From: Pseudomicrostroma phylloplanum
Lineage: Eukaryota > Basidiomycota > Exobasidiomycetes > Microstromatales
Reading direction: 5' to 3'
Assembly: GCA_039545275.1 (NCBI GenBank)
Contig: BCHS01000006.1
Location: forward strand, 496,001-560,000
DNA length: 64,000 nucleotides
The stretch's first letter is position 1. Each line of letters opens with the position of its first letter. Below, one piece after another: positions 45,801-55,534 of this stretch. A model generated the notes under the pieces. The model did no database searches. It saw only the letters and a list, made by a program, of their open reading frames with translations, and was not told the DNA's origin. The position numbers and the translations under genes were made by a program.

Positions 45801-46596
45801 GAGACTTGTTGGTCAGGACACACTTGTTGGATCGCAACATGATGGGAATTTTACCGATCGGCACGTTCCTCCGCCGGACGAGCATCCCGTCTCTGTAGTA
45901 CTCGATGTTGACGAAGATACCTGCTGAGTAAGTGAGATCTCTCAATCTGCATTCATGAGGGAAGATCGTCTTGTTGCTTGCATCCACGTCGTCGCGCTCT
46001 GGGTGGCCTACTCGGATATCGGTATAGCGGAGGAAGAATCTAGGATCTATATCCGACGTGACTTTTTCGTTGGCTTTTATGATGTTTTTGAGGTCCACAT
46101 CCACAAAGTAATTGAAAGAGTCGATGTGCTGTTTCACCAGCCCTTTCACTTTCAAAAAGGCAGGCAGCAGCTCCCACTTGTCCTCTACCATCTTGATAGG
46201 ATCGGAGAGGTTCTTGCCATTGAGCTGTGCTGCTCTGATCATCGTCGCGATCTCAACTTCTGCCTCTCCTCCTTGCAACTCTACGCCGGTCATCGCTGCC
46301 ATCTCCTTGATATTGCCGGGCATACGGCCTGCACCTGCCTTGCCAGGCTTCATCGGTGGATCTCCCGGATCGATGGAGTCGGCACAGGACGAGAAGTGAT
46401 GACCGGATGCGACTGAAGGATCTGGCTTCGATCCCATGGCTGCTGCCTCTGCCATGAGGTCGTCTATCGACACATCCTCGTAGTCTCTGCCCGGGTCGAG
46501 GTCGGCGACCAGGCGTGAGGAAGAAGGACCCGCTACCGACCGTTCATCAATGGGCTTTGCACCGCGCCTGTTGTCCCGGCTACCTCGGGGAGGCAT
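42844..46596 (-). CDS. RPC2: DNA-directed RNA polymerase III second-largest subunit
   Basis: Catalytic-core subunit of RNA polymerase III (Ret1/RPC128), with which Pol III makes tRNA, 5S and U6 RNA. A single exon of 3,753 nt encodes 1,250 aa; the start is ATG 46596. Landmarks in order: [30 protein letters not shown] [95 protein letters not shown], and the C-terminal zinc finger C-x2-C...C-x2-C ([19 protein letters not shown]). An N-terminal ~115-residue extension precedes the conserved start. RPC2 rather than RPB2/RPA2 by length and the FLKVKGLV region. Confidence 0.95.
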   Translation of the reverse strand: MPPRGSRDNRRGAKPIDERSVAGPSSSRLVADLDPGRDYEDVSIDDLMAEAAAMGSKPDPSVASGHHFSSCADSIDPGDPPMKPGKAGAGRMPGNIKEMAAMTGVELQGGEAEVEIATMIRAAQLNGKNLSDPIKMVEDKWELLPAFLKVKGLVKQHIDSFNYFVDVDLKNIIKANEKVTSDIDPRFFLRYTDIRVGHPERDDVDASNKTIFPHECRLRDLTYSAGIFVNIEYYRDGMLVRRRNVPIGKIPIMLRSNKCVLTNKSHAELARMNECPLDPGGYFVVKGTEKVILVQEQLSKNRIIVEADAKKGLVQASVTSSTHERKSKSYVLTKHSKIFLKHNSFHEDIPIVVAFKAMGIQSDKEILQLVAGSDEAYQELFAINLEEAARLNIYTRQQALTYIGHRVKMARRPMAVRRPITEEAIEALAHLVMAHVEVKDLNFRPKAVYVAVMVRRVLMCMQDESMVDDRDYVGNKRLELAGQLLSLLFEDQFKKFNTDLKMNIDKVLKKPNRTVKFDAYNCIAFHGDYITSGFVRAISTGNWSLKRFKMERAGITHVLSRLSFIAALGMMTRISSQFEKTRKVSGPRALQPSQWGMLCPSDTPEGEACGLVKNLALMTHITTDVGEEAIRDAAFMLGIEDINLITGAELYRPDSYIVMINGSVLGLTRFPVKFVTSFRKLRRRGKISEFVSIYTNTHHQHVHIASDGGRICRPMIIVDGGRSRVQTGHIEDLKKGIKTFDDFLAAGLIEYLDVNEENDSHIALYERDISFATTHLEIEPFTLLGAVAGLIPYPHHNQSPRNTYQCAMGKQAIGAIAYNQLNRIDTLLYLMVYPQKPMVKTKTIELIGYEKLPAGQNAMVAVMSYSGYDIEDALVLNKASLDRGFGRCQVMKKSTTQLRKYPNGSHDRIGDPPLQEDGSRVKGYDVLESDGIAGVGERVDSGDVYVNKQTPLNAMDNSAMSQSVTAMGWKSAALKYKTPVPSYVDQILMADTDSDQTLIKTLLRQTRRPELGDKFSSRHGQKGVCGLIVQQEDMPFNDMGINPDIIMNPHGFPSRMTVGKMIELLAGKAGVISGKLQYGTAFGGSKVEDMSQILIENGYSYAGKDFLTSGITGEPMECYVYFGPIYYQKLKHMVMDKMHARARGPRAVLTRQPTEGRSRDGGLRLGEMERDCLIGYGATQLLLERLMISSDAFEVNACQKCGFLGYNGFCVYCKSSRNVVTLTIPYATKLLFQELLAMQISPRLILEDAV

Positions 46597-47074
46597 GCTG
46601 GGCCCAGTCGATGGTCGAGGTAGAGGGATATAGGGACGACAAGGAGGATGTTCGGGAGACAGAAGAGGAGGAGCGAGGTGAGGACAGGGACTAGCAGTGG
46701 CAACCAAGTCACCTCGGCCTCAAGAAGAACGCACGACGAGGAAGTGGCTCAAAATCTGTCGGGCGTGGCGTGGGCGGGTGAGTGGACGACGCCTGCCTGC
46801 CCTGCCTCCGCTCCGACTGCCTTGGTCTCGCGCAGAGGAACTGGCGGGCCGCCTGTGCCCTTCCTGGCTGCCTGGCCTGAGCTTTGATCACACTTGGACG
46901 CAAGGCGACGGTCACTTTCCATCCTCGCCTCCATTTCACACACCCTCATCCGCACGCATACCCACGACTCACGACTACAGCAGGCCCATTGGAGCACACA
47001 CAGTCCACCACATACCCGCACATTCGTATAGGAATACGTTCACCACTGGTGCGCTCGCCGATCCTGCTACGAAA
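46597..47074. promoter_or_regulatory. Divergent promoter region RPC2 / otubain
   Basis: 478-bp spacer; a CCAAT-type box on the minus strand (ATTGG) near 46987. No other signal recognised. Confidence 0.4.
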
Positions 47075-48341
47075 ATGTCGAATCTCGTCGGTCCCGAGAC
47101 AGAGTGAGTGGTGGCACGCCTCGCCGACGGAAGGCTCCTTGGAGATGCGAGCTGCTGACCGCGCCACAATGCCTTCATCTGCGCCCCATCTACTGCTATA
47201 GCCTCTCGTCCTTGAACGACCTGCAAAGGCTAGAGCTGGCACAGAAGATCAAGGATGAGAGCAATGCCACACAGGCTCTCATTGGACCAGCAGAACCAAT
47301 CGAGGTCCTGGAGAAGGAATACGCAGGAGGAGAGGGAGTAGACCAATTCGTAGCCAAGGCCAGATGGCTCAGGGATGTAGGCGACTTCATTGCCCTGCGA
47401 CGAACAAGGGGGGATGGAGATTGCTTCTACAGATCCTTTGCCTTTGCATTCATCCAAAGGCTGCTACACTTCAACGACCGTCCCATGCACCACTTCATTC
47501 TGAAGCACGTGGAAGACACAAAGAGCCTCCTGAAGCAAGCAGGCTTCGAGGAGTCCGTCTACGTAGACTTCTACAACCCCTTCCACGACCTCCTCCTACG
47601 CATGCACACCACAGACCCTCAAGTGTCCGAGCTCACAGACGCCGACCTTCAGAGGGCCTTCAATGACCCAGAGACAAGCAACAGCATCGTCGTATACCTT
47701 CGACTGCTGACAAGCGCTTACCTCAAGCTCAACGAAGAAGACTTCCTCCCCTTCCTCTTCACCCTCGAGGACGAGTACCACAGCAGCTTCGACGGCCAAC
47801 CGCCCACAATGGAGAAGTTCTGTGCCAACCAAGTCGAAGCGATTGGAAAGGAGGCCGACCACGTACAGATTGCAGCCTTGTCGCGCTGCCTCAAGGTGTC
47901 GCTGGATGTCGCCTACCTCTCGCGTAGCGGTGCACCGCCCTCGACTCCTCTCGCCGAGGAATTTGACGAGACGCAAGCGATGCAAGTGCCTGGTCATGAA
48001 GCAGAGGCTCAGAGGGTCAAGGATGATGCTACCAAGTGTGACATCGTCCACTTTGAGATTCCTGGCGCAGTGGCACACATTGACATCGGAAGTGAGTCAA
48101 GCAGAGCAGCAGCTGAAAGATCGATCTGTCGTACTGACCCATGGCTCGATTGACTCTGCTTTCTCACCTCAGCGCTGCTTTTCCGTCCCGGCCACTACGA
48201 GTGAGTAGGCAGCTCGAAAAGCCGTCCAAATTGCCCTTTCGCTGACACTGACAATCCTTCCTGCCTTGCCCTTGCTGCAGTATTCTGATCAACGCCCCGG
48301 AAGTGGCAAGTCCCGAGATTGTCATTCCGAGAGCCAAGTAG
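47075..48341 (+). CDS. Otubain-type deubiquitinase
   Basis: OTU-family cysteine protease that removes ubiquitin (OTUB1/2 relatives prefer Lys48 chains). Exons 47075..47103, 47202..48091, 48173..48200 and 48281..48341 give 335 aa. The catalytic Cys is in RGDGDCFYRSFAFAFI (~80-95); the catalytic His is in LLFRPGHYDIL, assembled from exons 3 and 4, so the 28-nt third exon is essential. The middle contains the family's long helical ubiquitin-binding lobe with KFCANQVEAIGKEADH. Exon 1 is only 29 nt. Ends PRAK. Shares the divergent spacer with RPC2. Confidence 0.92.
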
Positions 48342-48704
48342 ACGTGCGCGAAAGCAGAGCAGAGATAGACAGACACACAGCAAGACTCGGCGAGGATGTG
48401 AGCAGATAAAGTCCCGTTGGATGGGCATAGATGGCGAGCTAGTGTCGGCGATCGCTCGTTTCCTGTCTGTCGTGCCTACCCTTGGCAATACCATTCGTCT
48501 CCTGACCACCACGATCTTCTTAGGCAAACGTGATGAGTCTGACCGACAGGCTCGACCCGCGAGTTGGCGCATGCAATCCAAGCTCCGCTTTCCGTCGACG
48601 CGAGCCGTACAACTCACTCAGATCTTCCAATCCCTGCCCCGCATGTTTGGACGTCTTGTCCGCCCAGCTCAATCATTCCCAGAGGAGCGGTACCTTGTGG
48701 CAGA
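48342..48704. other. Intergenic, otubain 3' region and RFT1 promoter
   Basis: 363 bp between same-strand genes; nothing recognised beyond presumed UTR and promoter. Confidence 0.5.
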
Positions 48705-50504
48705 ATGGCCCACTCGCCCGCGATCCTGCTCCTGTCTCTGCAGATCCTCACTCGCGTCTTTACCTTTGGGCTCAACCAGCTGCTGATCCGTTTCAGCAGT
48801 CCTGCGCTGTACGGGGCTGCACACGTTAGGTGTGAGCTGGTCTTGGGCATCGTCCTCTTCCTCTCAAGGGAAGGGATTCGTGCTGCTACCTTGAGGCAAG
48901 AAGATCGCAGGGAGGTCCAGGCTGATGAGAAGAAGGATACTGCAAAGCAAAGCATCGGTCAGGAGTCAAGCAACGCAGGGTCCAACCTGCCTCTCTTGCC
49001 CATCCCGCTCGGTATCCTATTGGCCGTTCTAGCTCTCCCTCTCTTCACATCTTCTTCTGCCGAATCGTCAGACTCTCAGCCATACCAAAATACAGTGATC
49101 CACCTCTATCTCCTCTCTGCTCTCTTGGAGCTCCTCTCCGAACCGCTCTACCTGCACGCCCTCTCTGCAAGAGGAGGAAGGAATTTGGGGCTGAGAGTGC
49201 GGGCGGAGGGAAGCGCTGCGATCGTAAAGGGCATTGTCACGCTAGCGGGGGTGGTCTTTCTGGGACAAGAGGCTGGACTGCTAGCGTTTGGTCTGGGACA
49301 GGCGGCATATGGAGCAGCCATCCTGCTGACTTTCGCAGTCAGCTACTGCCTGCGCTTTGGCATCGGAAGGACTATGCAACTCTATATGCCCGTCTGGCAT
49401 ACCGCTGCACCAGCCAAGGACGAAGGTCGAACCAGCACAGATAGGCTGGCAGTGCTCCTCTTTCTGCAATCAATACTCAAGCATCTCCTTACAGAGGCGG
49501 ACAAGATTGCTGTCTCCCGTCTGGCATCGCTAGAGGATCAAGGCGGGTATGCTCTTGGCACGAATTACGCCTCCTTGCCTCTGCGTCTCATCTTTCAGCC
49601 GCTGGAAGAGTCCTCTCGATTTCAATTCTGCCAGACATTAGGGAGTCTCGGCACTAACGATGCAGACGAGGCGAAGACAATAGCAAGCACGAAAGAGACG
49701 CAGGTGGGGCAGGCCTCCCAAGAGCCCGCAACACAGATTCGCGCCAAAGCGAAGCACCTCCTCACCTCTCTCCTGCACCTACACCTCTTCCTCGGCCTCT
49801 TCCTCCTCTCTTACCTCCCTCCACTCTCAAGGCCCTTCATCCAGGCCCTCTCTGGCTCCCAATGGGCCAGCACATCCGCCCCACGCACCCTCTCAGCATT
49901 CGCCCTCTTTCTTCCCATGGCAGGCTGGTCAGGCATCCTAGAGGGGTTCCTGCAGTCCACTGCGAGTCCCGCAGAGCTCAAGAGGTACAACCGCGTCATC
50001 CTCTCGAGCTCAGCGACATTTGGAGTCGTCCTGTGGGCTCTGACGCGCGAGGCGGTCGCAAGCGAAGTGGGCGTGAGCACCGAGGCGGCACTCGTGTACG
50101 CCTCGACGGCTTCCATGGCCGTGCGTGCGCTCTGTGGCTGGCTGTACGCTGGGAGGTTCTTCAGAGCAAGTCAAAGGCTCGCAATACGAGACTTGCTGCC
50201 GAGCAATGCGACCGTGCTCGGCGTTGCTGCATCGGCTGTTCTACTGCGGGCGGTAGCGTGGCAGCTGCCACTGGCTCAGGATCCCACGACAGTCCTGCCC
50301 TTGAAAGCCTATGGATCTGTCGTCCTGACCGCTCTCAGCACTGGAGTAGGAGTATTGGGGATCATGTGAGTATGAGGCGTTGCATCCGGACATATGCCCT
50401 TGCGCTGCCGACTGACGAAGCCTTCTCCCTCTGACTGTTGCACTACCAGGTGGTCACAGGATCGGCGGTCAATTGTGCATGCTTTGAGCGCTCTGCGTGG
50501 CTAA
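48705..50504 (+). CDS. RFT1: Rft1, lipid-linked oligosaccharide membrane protein
   Basis: ER multi-pass protein required for Man5GlcNAc2-PP-dolichol to reach the lumenal side; its role as flippase is debated. Exons 48705..50365 and 50450..50504 give 571 aa. N-terminal landmark ILLLSLQILTRVFTFGLNQLLIRF is followed by GAAHVRCELVLGIVLFLSREGIR, matching the family. A further 10-12 hydrophobic segments are spaced through the protein; KHLLTEADKIAVSR is the recognisable mid-protein motif. The last 18 codons lie in exon 2 (MWSQDRRS). ATG chosen as the first in frame before the conserved hydrophobic start. Confidence 0.93.
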
Positions 50505-50593
50505 TAGTTTGGTGATGTCAATGGTACAATTGAAGCAAAGATAGACAATGTATGATACAATTTACAAGTCAGCACTAGACATCCTGCATCACC

Positions 50594-51934
50594 TCATATG
50601 CCTCCTGTCCCCTCAACCATCCTGCTCCCATTCCAGCGATAGCCTCCTCCATCTCCCCTATTATACCGCGTGAAATTATCAATGGCCTTCCTATCGACTG
50701 CCTTTCGAAAGGTGATATTGATCCTGCCTTCCTTCACCCCCTTTCTCTTGGGTATAGAGTGCTCCCACTCCGCCTGCGTCTTACCTCGCATGATCAAAAG
50801 GGCTCCCTCGCTCAGCTGGAGCTTCTCCATCGGTCGATCCTTTGCCGACCCCACTCCTTTGGACCCCGAGGGAGAAATGGCAGGCGCGACAGGCACGCCT
50901 TCGGGTTGTTTCCTGCGTAGGTAGAAATCGCGCGTGGCACCCAAGGAGAGGGAGGCAATGTTGGGTTCTGGACCCAGGAAAGCCTCGTCGTCGGCGTGGT
51001 AGGAGATGGAGTCCTCTCCCGTGGCGTAGAAGTTGACAATGGCGGCATTGTACGTCACCTCGACCCCGGCCGCACTCTGCATCGCCTCGATGCGCTCCTT
51101 GAGCTCCCGTAGCGGGCCTGGGATCTCCTTTGGTCGGATCTTGTAGCTGATGAGAGGGGGCGCTTGTGGCCCCGTGAGCATCCCAAAGGTGGTGGTGAAG
51201 CGGGGGGTGTTGATCTTGAAGGTGGTACCGGGGCGGGTATAGCAGACGCGATGCCACTGTAGCGAGGAGAGCATCCAGTCCCTCAGCCCTTTGCGGGCGG
51301 GGACAGAGGAGATCCAGGCTGGGTAGAAGAGACAGTCGAGGCTACCGGAGAAGCGATTTAGCACTTGCACCTTGTCGGTCGGAGTGAAGTCGTTGTCATC
51401 GAAAGTGGGCTGCGGGACACCGGCAGCCGCAGAAGGGCGAGGTGAGGAGCTAAACATCGGAGCCAATGACTTTTTCGGTGGGGCCTGTGATGCGGCAGAC
51501 TTGCTTTCCTCGGGATCTGGAGTAGGTTTCACGGGCAGTGGTACTTCTTTGCCTGCGATTGGCGCCTGCGTAAGAGGTGACGATGCTACCGCTGCGTCTG
51601 TCTTATTCAGGGCCACCGGCTCATCGGGTATCCTTTTGCTTTCGCGCACACTAGCGGAAGGGGCTTGAAGCTCCTGCGTGACAATCTCGGGTACCTCTAC
51701 GCCGCCGAGGGACAACTTCAATGCCAATTCGAGCTGCCTGCGCTCGTCGGCCGGCATCCACTGAGACTGCATTGATGAGGCAGCGTTTGGCTGCGTAATC
51801 CTCGCGCCTATCACTTCCTTTGCTGACACCGGCCTCTTCCTTGCAGCCGTCGCTCGTTCATCTTTGGGGCTCGGACCGCTGCCGCTTTGGCCTTGCGAGG
51901 AGAAGAAGCTGTCCAGGCTGCGCTTGGCCGTCAT
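50594..51934 (-). CDS. AlkB-type 2-oxoglutarate/Fe(II) dioxygenase (ALKBH2/3-like)
   Basis: Predicted demethylase that reverses N-alkyl damage in DNA or RNA. A single exon of 446 aa from ATG 51934. The double-stranded beta-helix carries the iron triad: H-x-D in SYHADDE (~312) and the distal His in EHSIPKR, with 2OG-binding Arg in RINITFR. FYATGEDSI and ASLSLGATRDFYLRRK are family landmarks. The N-terminus has a PCNA-binding-like box KRSLDSFF at residues ~4-11, in which Q of the consensus is replaced by K, followed by a Ser/Pro-rich region. Fungal ALKBH2/3-like enzymes usually have this layout; substrate is inferred. Divergent from UBC7. Confidence 0.85.
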   Translation of the reverse strand: MTAKRSLDSFFSSQGQSGSGPSPKDERATAARKRPVSAKEVIGARITQPNAASSMQSQWMPADERRQLELALKLSLGGVEVPEIVTQELQAPSASVRESKRIPDEPVALNKTDAAVASSPLTQAPIAGKEVPLPVKPTPDPEESKSAASQAPPKKSLAPMFSSSPRPSAAAGVPQPTFDDNDFTPTDKVQVLNRFSGSLDCLFYPAWISSVPARKGLRDWMLSSLQWHRVCYTRPGTTFKINTPRFTTTFGMLTGPQAPPLISYKIRPKEIPGPLRELKERIEAMQSAAGVEVTYNAAIVNFYATGEDSISYHADDEAFLGPEPNIASLSLGATRDFYLRRKQPEGVPVAPAISPSGSKGVGSAKDRPMEKLQLSEGALLIMRGKTQAEWEHSIPKRKGVKEGRINITFRKAVDRKAIDNFTRYNRGDGGGYRWNGSRMVEGTGGI

Positions 51935-52389
51935 GTCTGCAGCCGCCCAGTGGGCCAATGGGATGCAGTAGTGTGCGGTAGCGTACCGTCAAAGAGGTGA
52001 GTGGAGCGGAGCGGGGGTTGAGTCGAGGTGCTTCGGAAGTGGCGAGGCAGAGGCGCGTGGTGGAGGTGCGAGGCTGCACACGCCCACGCACTCAGCCCAG
52101 GCCAGGCAGGGTTCACGCACAGAGGCACCACCGTTCCCGTTCCGAGACACACAAAGAGCACCTACCAAGGCATCCTCACTTCTGGACAATCCTATCACGT
52201 CTGCTCTTCCCCTACCGCCTCTTCAAGTCTAGACCTCAAACGCTCAACACTCGAAGCTAGGCTAGGTCTCGAGCTTCTTCGACGCCTGTTCATTGCTGTC
52301 GCTGCCACTGCAAGCTTCTTCTAGCCATCAGCGCCACTTGCCACACCACTCGCACCAATCTACCTGACCAATAGGGGGAGGCGAGAATC
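51935..52389. promoter_or_regulatory. Divergent promoter region AlkB-like / UBC7
   Basis: 455-bp spacer; one CCAAT just upstream of the minus-strand ATG (51955). No further gene. Confidence 0.4.
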
Positions 52390-53350
52390 ATGACTTCGTC
52401 GCCGAGCGGCAACACCCTATTACTCCAACGGCAGCTCAAGGAGCTAAGAAAGCGTGAGTGAAGCACAGCTAGCACCGGGAGCTGCGTGTGTGCCAATCTC
52501 AGAGACTGACGCATGGCTTTCCCAATCGCCCTTGTCCACTCAGACCCTGTGGAAGGCTTCAGCGCCGGACTCAAGGATGAAACCAACCTATACCACGTAT
52601 GTATGCCTTGATCAGAGAGGCAGTCATTTTGTCTTGGTGCTGACATAGCATACATGGCACCTGTATAATAACGACAGTGGGAGATCATGATCATTGGCCC
52701 TGCAGACAGCCTCTACGAAGGAGGCTTCCTACGGGCAGAGCTCGTCTTCCCGCCCGAATACCCCCTGCTACCACCCACGCTCAAGTTCCTCACTCAGATG
52801 TGGCACCCCAATGGTGAGCTGCTCCCAGAGGTCACCGGCCAGCTCGCTCATGACGGCAAACCAGTACTGAGATTGACCTGACTACGTGCCTTCTGTCCCC
52901 TATCAGTCTACTCGGACGGCCGGCTCTGCATCTCGATTCTGGTGAGTCAGATCGCCATCACTAGCGCTCACGTCCCTCAAAGCCTCACACAATACCCTTT
53001 CCCGCTCGCCATGTCCTTTCAGCATGCTCCTGGTACAGATGAGTGGGGCTACGAAGACCCCGGAGAGAGGTGGCTGCCAGTCCACAGCGTAGAGTCAATC
53101 GTGAGTAGGAAACGGCTGGGACTTTGATCGCACCTGGACGCACCTGCTGAACTCAGCATCTCACTTTCGCCTCGCAAATCTCGATGTCCCACAGCTGGTG
53201 TCTGTCATCTCCCTCCTCTCGGCAGACGTACCGGACCTCAGCTCCCCGGCGAACGTAGACGCGGCAAAGCAGGTGCGGGAGGACTTTGCAGGTTACAAGA
53301 AGAAGGTCCGCAGACTAGTCAGGCAGAGCGCAGAGGAAGCTTTCGATTGA
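52390..53350 (+). CDS. UBC7: Ubiquitin-conjugating enzyme Ubc7 (UBE2G family), ERAD E2
   Basis: E2 enzyme that with Hrd1/Doa10-type ligases builds Lys48 chains on ER-associated degradation substrates. Six exons: 52390..52453, 52544..52596, 52678..52813, 52907..52941, 53023..53100 and 53195..53350; total 522 nt, 173 aa. Active-site Cys is C92 in GRLCISIL. The acidic 13-residue insertion HAPGTDEWGYEDPGERW after the active site is the Ubc7/Cdc34 hallmark and is encoded on its own 78-nt exon. HPN-type WHPN precedes. Four of six exons are under 80 nt. C-terminal helix ends FAGYKKKVRRLVRQS. All phases agree. Confidence 0.95.
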
Positions 53351-53668
53351 TGAAGAGGCTATAGGAGGGGGCAGATGCGAGGAGGACGGACATTGCGGAA
53401 GAGTGGTCGAAGGAAGACAGTGAGATTGCTACAGGGCAGACAGAGATGATAGGGCGAGACTATACTCATCACGGAGAGGAGGGCGGCTCCGGCTCTGATC
53501 ACAGTACCCGCTTACTGCACAATGCACGTTCTCAAGCGCCTGCAAGTTATGCTACCACTGCGGTCCAAATCATCCTTGTTAAACTATCAGATCATCTACT
53601 CCCCTACGTGCAGCCTGCGTCCCTGGAGCCATCGGTCCCTCTTTTGCCGGCGATCAGGTGCGCAGCCT
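53351..53668. other. Convergent 3' spacer UBC7 / METTL16-like
   Basis: 318 bp of presumed 3' UTRs; no other feature. Confidence 0.5.
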
Positions 53669-55289
53669 CTACTTTCGACCATTCAACGAGCGAATGAGCA
53701 TCGTAGCAAAGGACTCAAAATGTAGCCTAGAACGGCCGTACGTCCACTGCATCTTCACCTCAATTGGAGGCGAGGACGATGAGGTATGCGTCTCACTGGC
53801 GTCTGCAGTTCTGTGTTGTGAGAGGGAGATGAAGAGACAGAGGATGGGCTCCACGTCGATGTCGACGCTGGTGACGGCGCTGACTCCCTCGGCGGCTTTT
53901 GCTGCTCGCCGAGCGGCTCGATTCCAGACGTTGTAGGCCAGCCTGACGAAGACCGTACGCCCAGACGAGGTATCCTCTTCTGGCTCTTGTGGGATCACCA
54001 TTGCTGCCTCCAGCGAGTTGAGGAGCTTGAGCAGTGCCTCTTCCGCCTGCTGCAGAGACTCGAAGCGTCCCGCTGGAAGTGCACGGAAGATGGCCGTGCT
54101 CGGCACCATGCTGGACCAACCGCTTGCTGCCGTCTCGCCCATCGATCTGCCCACCCAGTCTGGCAGACGGTATGGGGAGAGGGACCAAGCGATTGCCCAT
54201 CGCCCCGTCTGACCCTGCTGAAACTTCGTCACGGCGATATTGTCGATCTGCTTTTCCCTCAGCGTTTGGAGCAGGGTCGACACGCTGGAGAGCTTGCCGA
54301 GCATGCTTGAGTACCACAGCACTCGCTCTCTGAGAATGAGGCTTTCCTCGACCTGCCGAGTGACAAAGGCTACCTCCCCTCCTGGAGTGATCATCTCGCC
54401 GTCTGCACCAGTACAGACGGACTGAGGAGGGAGGAGCTTCGCAGCGGCAGACTCGGCTAGGTCTTCCGAGGAGGAGTAGAAGGGCGGGTTGGACATTGTG
54501 CAATGGTAGAGGAGGTCAGCCGATAGTCCATGACTCTGCTCCTCGGTCGGGATGAGTGGATCCTCAGCGGTGCGAAGAATGAGTCTGATCTGGCTCTGGA
54601 GACGCAGCGGTCCGCAAGCCGTACGTCTCTGGGCGCACGCTGGAAGAGGAGCCTCGCCATTATTGAGAGGGTCGTCAAGTATTGATCGAGCATTCGACAG
54701 GGACTCTGGGTCGATGTCGGTCGCATCGAACTTCCAGAGAGAGCTCAATGCGCAACCTAGAATAGGGTAAATGGCCGTAGCTCCGGTACCGATATCAAGA
54801 GTCTTGATTGGACTTGGTTCAGGCGAGTGGACTCGCGTTCGCTTCGAGGCTCGTGTCCCGGGATCAGAGGCGACTGAGGCTGTCGTTGTGGCAGCTGCAA
54901 CCCCTCCAAAATCCGCTACAGATTTACCATCTGGTCCCTTGGTCTCGCAGAGAACATCCTGCAGCCAGAGGAGGTAATTGAGCCGATTGGGCACAGGTGG
55001 ACATAGGCGATCTGCGGGCTGCTTGACCTTGATACCAAAGTCGTGGAGCAGAATAGCCTCATTGAGTGCTTGGCAGGCTTGTGGATCCTTGAAGTCTATG
55101 TAAAGCCGTCCATCCTTGCTTTTGCGAACATGACCGCCGAAGCCGTCGGGATCGAGGGCGGCTAAGGCCTGAAAGTCTGGAGGGTGCTGGGCATACGGAT
55201 TGCGTGCTGTAGAAGATGAGAGGAGGTCATAATCAGCACGTGCACGGCAGAGGACGAGGGCAGTCAAGCAGTATTGACTCACGATGCAT
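53669..55289 (-). CDS. METTL16: METTL16-like N6-adenosine methyltransferase
   Basis: SAM-dependent RNA m6A writer family that modifies U6 snRNA in fungi (Mtl16) and animals. Exons (minus) 55289..55283 and 55206..53669 give 514 aa; the first coding exon holds only seven nucleotides (Met, His and one base). After splicing, the start reads MHPRNPYAQHPPDFQALA, like the METTL16 N-terminus; the K-domain follows (LYIDFKDP), then RLNYLLWLQD, the SAM motif LDIGTGATAIYP, and catalytic NPPF (~241, in NPPFYSSS), with QVEESLIL and LTKFQQGQTGRW. Residues 120-160 are a low-complexity insert. C-terminal third is poorly conserved. NPPF in place of DPPF/DPPW is as expected for this group. Confidence 0.9.
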
Positions 55290-55534
55290 CACATGATTCT
55301 CGAAGGGTACGGTTATCGAAGCACACGCTTTCGTTTGACCTCTATGCTGGCTTGATGCTCAAGGCCAAACGTCGTACGGAAGTAGCTGTGCAAGTCGAGG
55401 CGGAGCGGCGCCTGTCGCCTGTCGCCTGTCGCCTCCACTGCGCGTTGGGGAGGAAGCTCTGCCATTGATCTGCTCCGCCTCACCACACAGGCACTCCTTC
55501 CCATCACCACCACCACCGCCACGCCTATTCAGTC

